In this document: positions 60,847-64,000 of the stretch, piece after piece
Numbering within the stretch: the first letter of the stretch is position 1
Layout of the letters: each line of letters starts with the position of its first letter
Assembly: GCF_003248455.1 (NCBI RefSeq)
Contig: NZ_QFNM01000013.1
Coordinates: forward strand, 7,748-71,747
DNA length: 64,000 bases
Direction of reading: 5' to 3'
Source: Brevundimonas sp.
GTDB taxonomy: Bacteria; Pseudomonadota; Alphaproteobacteria; Caulobacterales; Caulobacteraceae
The notes under the pieces: model-generated
What the model was told of the DNA's origin: nothing
Seen by the model: only the letters and a program-made list of their open reading frames with translations
The model's database searches: none
Made by a program: the position numbers and the translations under genes

Positions 60847-63800
60847 ATGGCGGACGATGCGGGTCGGCTGAATCAGGTCTTTGCCGAGACCTCCTTCCTC
60901 TACGGGTCCAACGCGGCCTATATCGAGGAGCTTCACGAGAAATGGGCCAATGATCCCGGCTCGGTCTCGGCGGAGTGGAAGGCCTTCTTCGACCAGCTTC
61001 GCGACAACGCCGCCAGCGTGAAGGCCTCGGCCGAGGCCGGCGCCTGGGGCCGTGATGTCGCCGCCGAACCCAGCGAGGCGACCGCCGTCTTCGACGGCCG
61101 TTGGCCGGCTCCCAAGCCCGATCCCAAGAAGCCGGGCGCGTCTGCGGCCCCCGCCAAGGCCGCCGCGCCCGCCGAGGTTTCGGCTCCCGCCTCTGGGGAC
61201 GAGATCCGCGCCGCCGCCCACGATTCCATCCGCGCCCTGATGCTGATCCGCAGCTATCGGGTGCGCGGCCACCTGCAGGCCAAGCTGGACCCGCTGGGCA
61301 TCGAACAGCCGGTCGACAATCCCGAGCTGACGCCCGAATTCTACGGCTTCACCGGCGCCGATCTGGACCGTCCGATCTTCCTGGACGGCGTGCTGGGCCT
61401 GCAGACCGGCACGATCCGCGAAGTCCTGGACATCCTGAAGCGCACCTATTGCGGCACGGTCGGCATCCAGTTCATGCATATCGCCGAGCCGGAGGAGAAA
61501 TCCTGGCTGCAGCAGCGGTTCGAGGGCGCCGACAAGTTCGAGCAGAACGCCTTCTCCAAGGAAGGCAAGCTGGCCATCCTGTCCAAGCTGGTCGAGGCCG
61601 AGGGTTTCGAACGCTTCCTGCACAAACGCTTCCCCGGCACCAAGCGGTTCGGCCTGGACGGCGGCGAGGCCATGGTCCCGGCGCTGGAGCAGGTCATCAA
61701 GCGCGGCGGTTCGCTGGGCGTGGACGAGGTCGTGCTGGGCATGGCCCACCGCGGCCGCCTGAACGTGCTCGCCGCCGTGATGGGCAAGCCCTACAAGGTC
61801 ATCTTCCACGAGTTCCAGGGCGGCTCGGCCGTGATCGAGGGCTCGGGCGACGTCAAATATCACATGGGCGCCTCGTCGAACCGCGAGTTCGACGGCAACC
61901 ACGTCCACCTGTCGCTGACCGCCAACCCGTCCCACCTCGAGATCGTCAACCCGGTGGTGCTGGGCAAGGCGCGCGCCAAACAGGCGTTCGACATCCGCGA
62001 GGCCAACGAGGGCGTGCCCGAGGGCCAGTGGGCGCTGGATCGTTCCAAGGTCGTGCCGCTGCTGATCCACGGCGACGCCGCCTTCGCCGGCCAAGGCGTG
62101 GTCGCGGAATGCTTCGCCCTGATGGGGCTGAAGGGCTACCGCACCGGCGGCACGCTGCACTTCGTCATCAACAACCAGATCGGCTTCACCACCAGCCCGC
62201 GCAACTCGCGCTCGTCGCCCTATCCGTCGGATGTGGCGCTGATGGTCCAGGCGCCGATCTTCCACGTCAACGGCGACGACCCCGAAGCGGTCGTCTTCGC
62301 CGCCAAGGTCGCCACCGAATACCGGCAGAAGTTCCACAAGGACGTGGTGGTGGACATGTTCTGCTATCGCCGCTTCGGTCACAACGAAGGCGACGACCCC
62401 ACCTTCACCCAGCCGCTGATGTATTCGAAGATCCGCGCCCAGCCCTCGACGCGCGAGCTGTATGCGCGGCGTCTGGTGGCCGAAGGCGTGATCACCCAAG
62501 CCGAGGTCGACGCCGAGGTCGAGCGGTTCGAGAAATTCCTCGACGAGCAGTTCGAGGCCGGCAAGACCTGGTCCGCCGAAAAGGCCGACTGGCTGGACGG
62601 CCAATGGCAGGGCTTCCAGGCGCCCAAGGACGAGCTGCGCGGCGACACCGCCGTTCCGCTGGCCAAGCTGACCGACCTGGGCCACCGCCTGACCACCATT
62701 CCCAACAGCGTCGACATGCACAAGACGTTGAAGCGGGTGATCGAGGCCCGCCGCGAGGCGGTCGTTTCGGGCCAGGGCCTGGACTGGGCCACGGCCGAGA
62801 GCCTGGCCTTCGCCTCCCTGCTCGACGAGGGCTTCCCGATCCGTCTGTCGGGCCAGGATTCGGTGCGCGGCACCTTCTCGCAGCGCCACTCGGGCATCAT
62901 CGACCAGACCACCGAAGAGCGCTACGTCCCGCTGAACAACCTGCGCGAAGGCCAGGCCAATTTCGAGGTCATCGACTCGGCCCTGTCGGAAGAGGCGGTG
63001 CTGGGCTTCGAATACGGCTATTCGCTGACCGACCCCAATACGCTGGTCATGTGGGAGGCCCAGTTCGGCGACTTCGTGAACGGCGCCCAGGTGGTGATCG
63101 ATCAGTTCATCTCTTCGGGCGAACGCAAGTGGCTGCGGATGAGCGGCCTGACCATGCTGCTGCCGCACGGCTACGAAGGGCAGGGACCGGAACACTCCTC
63201 GGCCCGCCTGGAGCGGTTCCTGCAACAGTGCGCCGAAGACAATATGCAGGTCGCCAACTGCACCACCCCGGCCAACTATTTCCACATCCTGCGTCGCCAG
63301 ATGCACCGGCCGTTCCGCAAGCCGCTGATCCTGATGACGCCCAAGTCGCTGCTGCGTCACAAGAAGGCGGTCTCGTCCATGGCGGACCTGGCGGAGGGCT
63401 CGGCCTTCCACCGCGTCCTGCACGACGACGCCCAGACGCGGCCCGAGATCGCCGGCGTCACGATCAAGGCGGACAAGGACATCCGCCGCGTCATCCTGTG
63501 CTCGGGCAAGGTCTATTACGACCTGCTCGACGCGCGCGAGAAGAAGGCCAAGGACGGACAGTCGGTGGACGACGTCTACATCCTGCGCCTGGAGCAGTTC
63601 TATCCGTGGCCGATCCAGTCGCTGCGCAAGGAGCTGGCCCGCTTCCCCAACGCCGAACTGGTCTGGTGCCAGGAAGAGCCGAAGAACATGGGCGGCTGGA
63701 CCTTCGTGGACCCGTGGCTGGAGCTGACGCTGGACAAGCTGGACGTCAAGGCCAAGCGCGCCCGCTACGTCGGACGGCCCGGCTCCGCCTCCACCGCGGC

Positions 63801-63861
63801 CGGTCTGATGAGCCGCCACCTGAAGGAACTGGAAGCCTTCACCACCGAAGCCTTCGCCTGA
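60847..63861 (+). CDS. sucA: 2-oxoglutarate dehydrogenase E1 component
   Basis: A 1004-residue thiamine-diphosphate enzyme that decarboxylates 2-oxoglutarate and passes succinyl to the E2 lipoyl domain. The N-terminal recruiting peptide (FAETSFLYGSNAAYIEELHEKW in front, cited as NAAYIEELH) is followed by an Ala/Pro linker. The E1 core has VVLGMAHRGRLNVL, the TPP block GDAAFAGQGVVAEC and NNQIGFTT, and the transketolase-like C-terminal half with RGTFSQRHSG and HGYEGQGPEHSSARLERFLQ. The ATG at 60847 is used; the frame is open 11 codons further up without support. sucB follows. Confidence 0.97.
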   Translation: MADDAGRLNQVFAETSFLYGSNAAYIEELHEKWANDPGSVSAEWKAFFDQLRDNAASVKASAEAGAWGRDVAAEPSEATAVFDGRWPAPKPDPKKPGASAAPAKAAAPAEVSAPASGDEIRAAAHDSIRALMLIRSYRVRGHLQAKLDPLGIEQPVDNPELTPEFYGFTGADLDRPIFLDGVLGLQTGTIREVLDILKRTYCGTVGIQFMHIAEPEEKSWLQQRFEGADKFEQNAFSKEGKLAILSKLVEAEGFERFLHKRFPGTKRFGLDGGEAMVPALEQVIKRGGSLGVDEVVLGMAHRGRLNVLAAVMGKPYKVIFHEFQGGSAVIEGSGDVKYHMGASSNREFDGNHVHLSLTANPSHLEIVNPVVLGKARAKQAFDIREANEGVPEGQWALDRSKVVPLLIHGDAAFAGQGVVAECFALMGLKGYRTGGTLHFVINNQIGFTTSPRNSRSSPYPSDVALMVQAPIFHVNGDDPEAVVFAAKVATEYRQKFHKDVVVDMFCYRRFGHNEGDDPTFTQPLMYSKIRAQPSTRELYARRLVAEGVITQAEVDAEVERFEKFLDEQFEAGKTWSAEKADWLDGQWQGFQAPKDELRGDTAVPLAKLTDLGHRLTTIPNSVDMHKTLKRVIEARREAVVSGQGLDWATAESLAFASLLDEGFPIRLSGQDSVRGTFSQRHSGIIDQTTEERYVPLNNLREGQANFEVIDSALSEEAVLGFEYGYSLTDPNTLVMWEAQFGDFVNGAQVVIDQFISSGERKWLRMSGLTMLLPHGYEGQGPEHSSARLERFLQQCAEDNMQVANCTTPANYFHILRRQMHRPFRKPLILMTPKSLLRHKKAVSSMADLAEGSAFHRVLHDDAQTRPEIAGVTIKADKDIRRVILCSGKVYYDLLDAREKKAKDGQSVDDVYILRLEQFYPWPIQSLRKELARFPNAELVWCQEEPKNMGGWTFVDPWLELTLDKLDVKAKRARYVGRPGSASTAAGLMSRHLKELEAFTTEAFA

Positions 63862-63904
63862 TACACCTGTAGAAGACCCGATCTAGAGACGAGCTGGACC
63901 TGAC

Positions 63905-64000
63905 ATGGCCGACATCCTGACCCCCGCCCTCGGTGAATCCGTCACCGAAGCCACCATCGCCAAATGGACCAAGAAGGTCGGCGACGCGGTCAAGAAGGAC
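63905..64000 (+). CDS. sucB: 2-oxoglutarate dehydrogenase E2 component (dihydrolipoyl succinyltransferase), N-terminal fragment
   Basis: The first 32 codons, cut by the window end. The product begins MADILTPALGESVTEATIA and continues WTKKVGDAVKKD, the start of the lipoyl domain of SucB. The ATG at 63905 lies 43 bases after sucA, with a weak purine-rich leader. It is the second gene of the sucAB operon. Confidence 0.93.
   Translation, partial: MADILTPALGESVTEATIAKWTKKVGDAVKKD

Noticed and set aside
60784..63819. 1011-residue minus frame opposite sucA
   Set aside because: Antisense shadow of a well-recognised enzyme gene.

Overview
The window is about 67-70% GC, densely packed, and looks like chromosome of a free-living alphaproteobacterium of the Caulobacterales, most like Brevundimonas. 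This is inferred from gene content and style: the rpmH-rnpA-yidC-engB order, sucC-sucD-sucA-sucB with 2-oxoglutarate dehydrogenase, many TonB-dependent receptors (TBDRs), an nrdA without an ATP cone, and heavy use of overlapping GTG/ATG starts. No 16S rRNA is present, so the genus is not proven.

Layout. 1-1504 (minus): a sensor histidine kinase cut by the window edge, coupled to a TVP38/TMEM64 membrane protein. 1631-4655 (plus): rpmH, rnpA, yidC, engB. 4792-12177: an M16 peptidase (minus), argG (plus), then an ABC ATPase, a CoA-transferase and a PAP2 phosphatase (all minus). 12451-17129: nrdA under a likely NrdR-controlled promoter, an LpxR-like outer-membrane protein, and gamma-glutamyltransferase. 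A tRNA-Arg(ACG) follows at 17292.

17.4-30.2 kb is the accessory part. It holds a FecI/FecR/TBDR signalling set that runs (minus) into a patatin-like lipoprotein flanked by two paralogous small secreted proteins. Next comes the wreck of a second FecI/TBDR locus, fused by an internal deletion. Last is a lower-GC patch with two divergent putative DNA-binding proteins around a promoter carrying twin ATTCSGAAT palindromes, and a GNAT-like protein.

30.3-42.1 kb is a cobalamin uptake and salvage locus. A cobalamin riboswitch precedes btuB, cobC, cobO, btuF, btuC, btuD, cbiB, cobQ, cobT, cobS and a cysteine phosphatase. Most junctions overlap, so this is probably one operon. cobU diverges from it. 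Corrin-ring synthesis genes are absent here. The phosphatase is a candidate for the otherwise missing alpha-ribazole phosphatase step.

42.1-53.8 kb: a TadE/TadG-like pair, an M23 peptidase, a very large YdbH-family intermembrane protein followed by a small lipoprotein that looks like a natural YnbE-YdbL fusion, a solitary cytosine-C5 methyltransferase, a COG3650-type lipoprotein, a membrane LytTR regulator, a DUF2306 protein and a TetR regulator. 54.0-57.9 kb: a TBDR and an MFS transporter divergent from the TetR gene, a likely regulated uptake unit. 58.0 kb to the end: sucC, sucD, a small membrane protein (minus), sucA and the first 32 codons of sucB, the 2-oxoglutarate-to-succinate part of the TCA cycle.

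No CRISPR array, intact insertion sequence, integrase or rRNA operon was seen. Functions come from motif recognition and context; no database search was possible.
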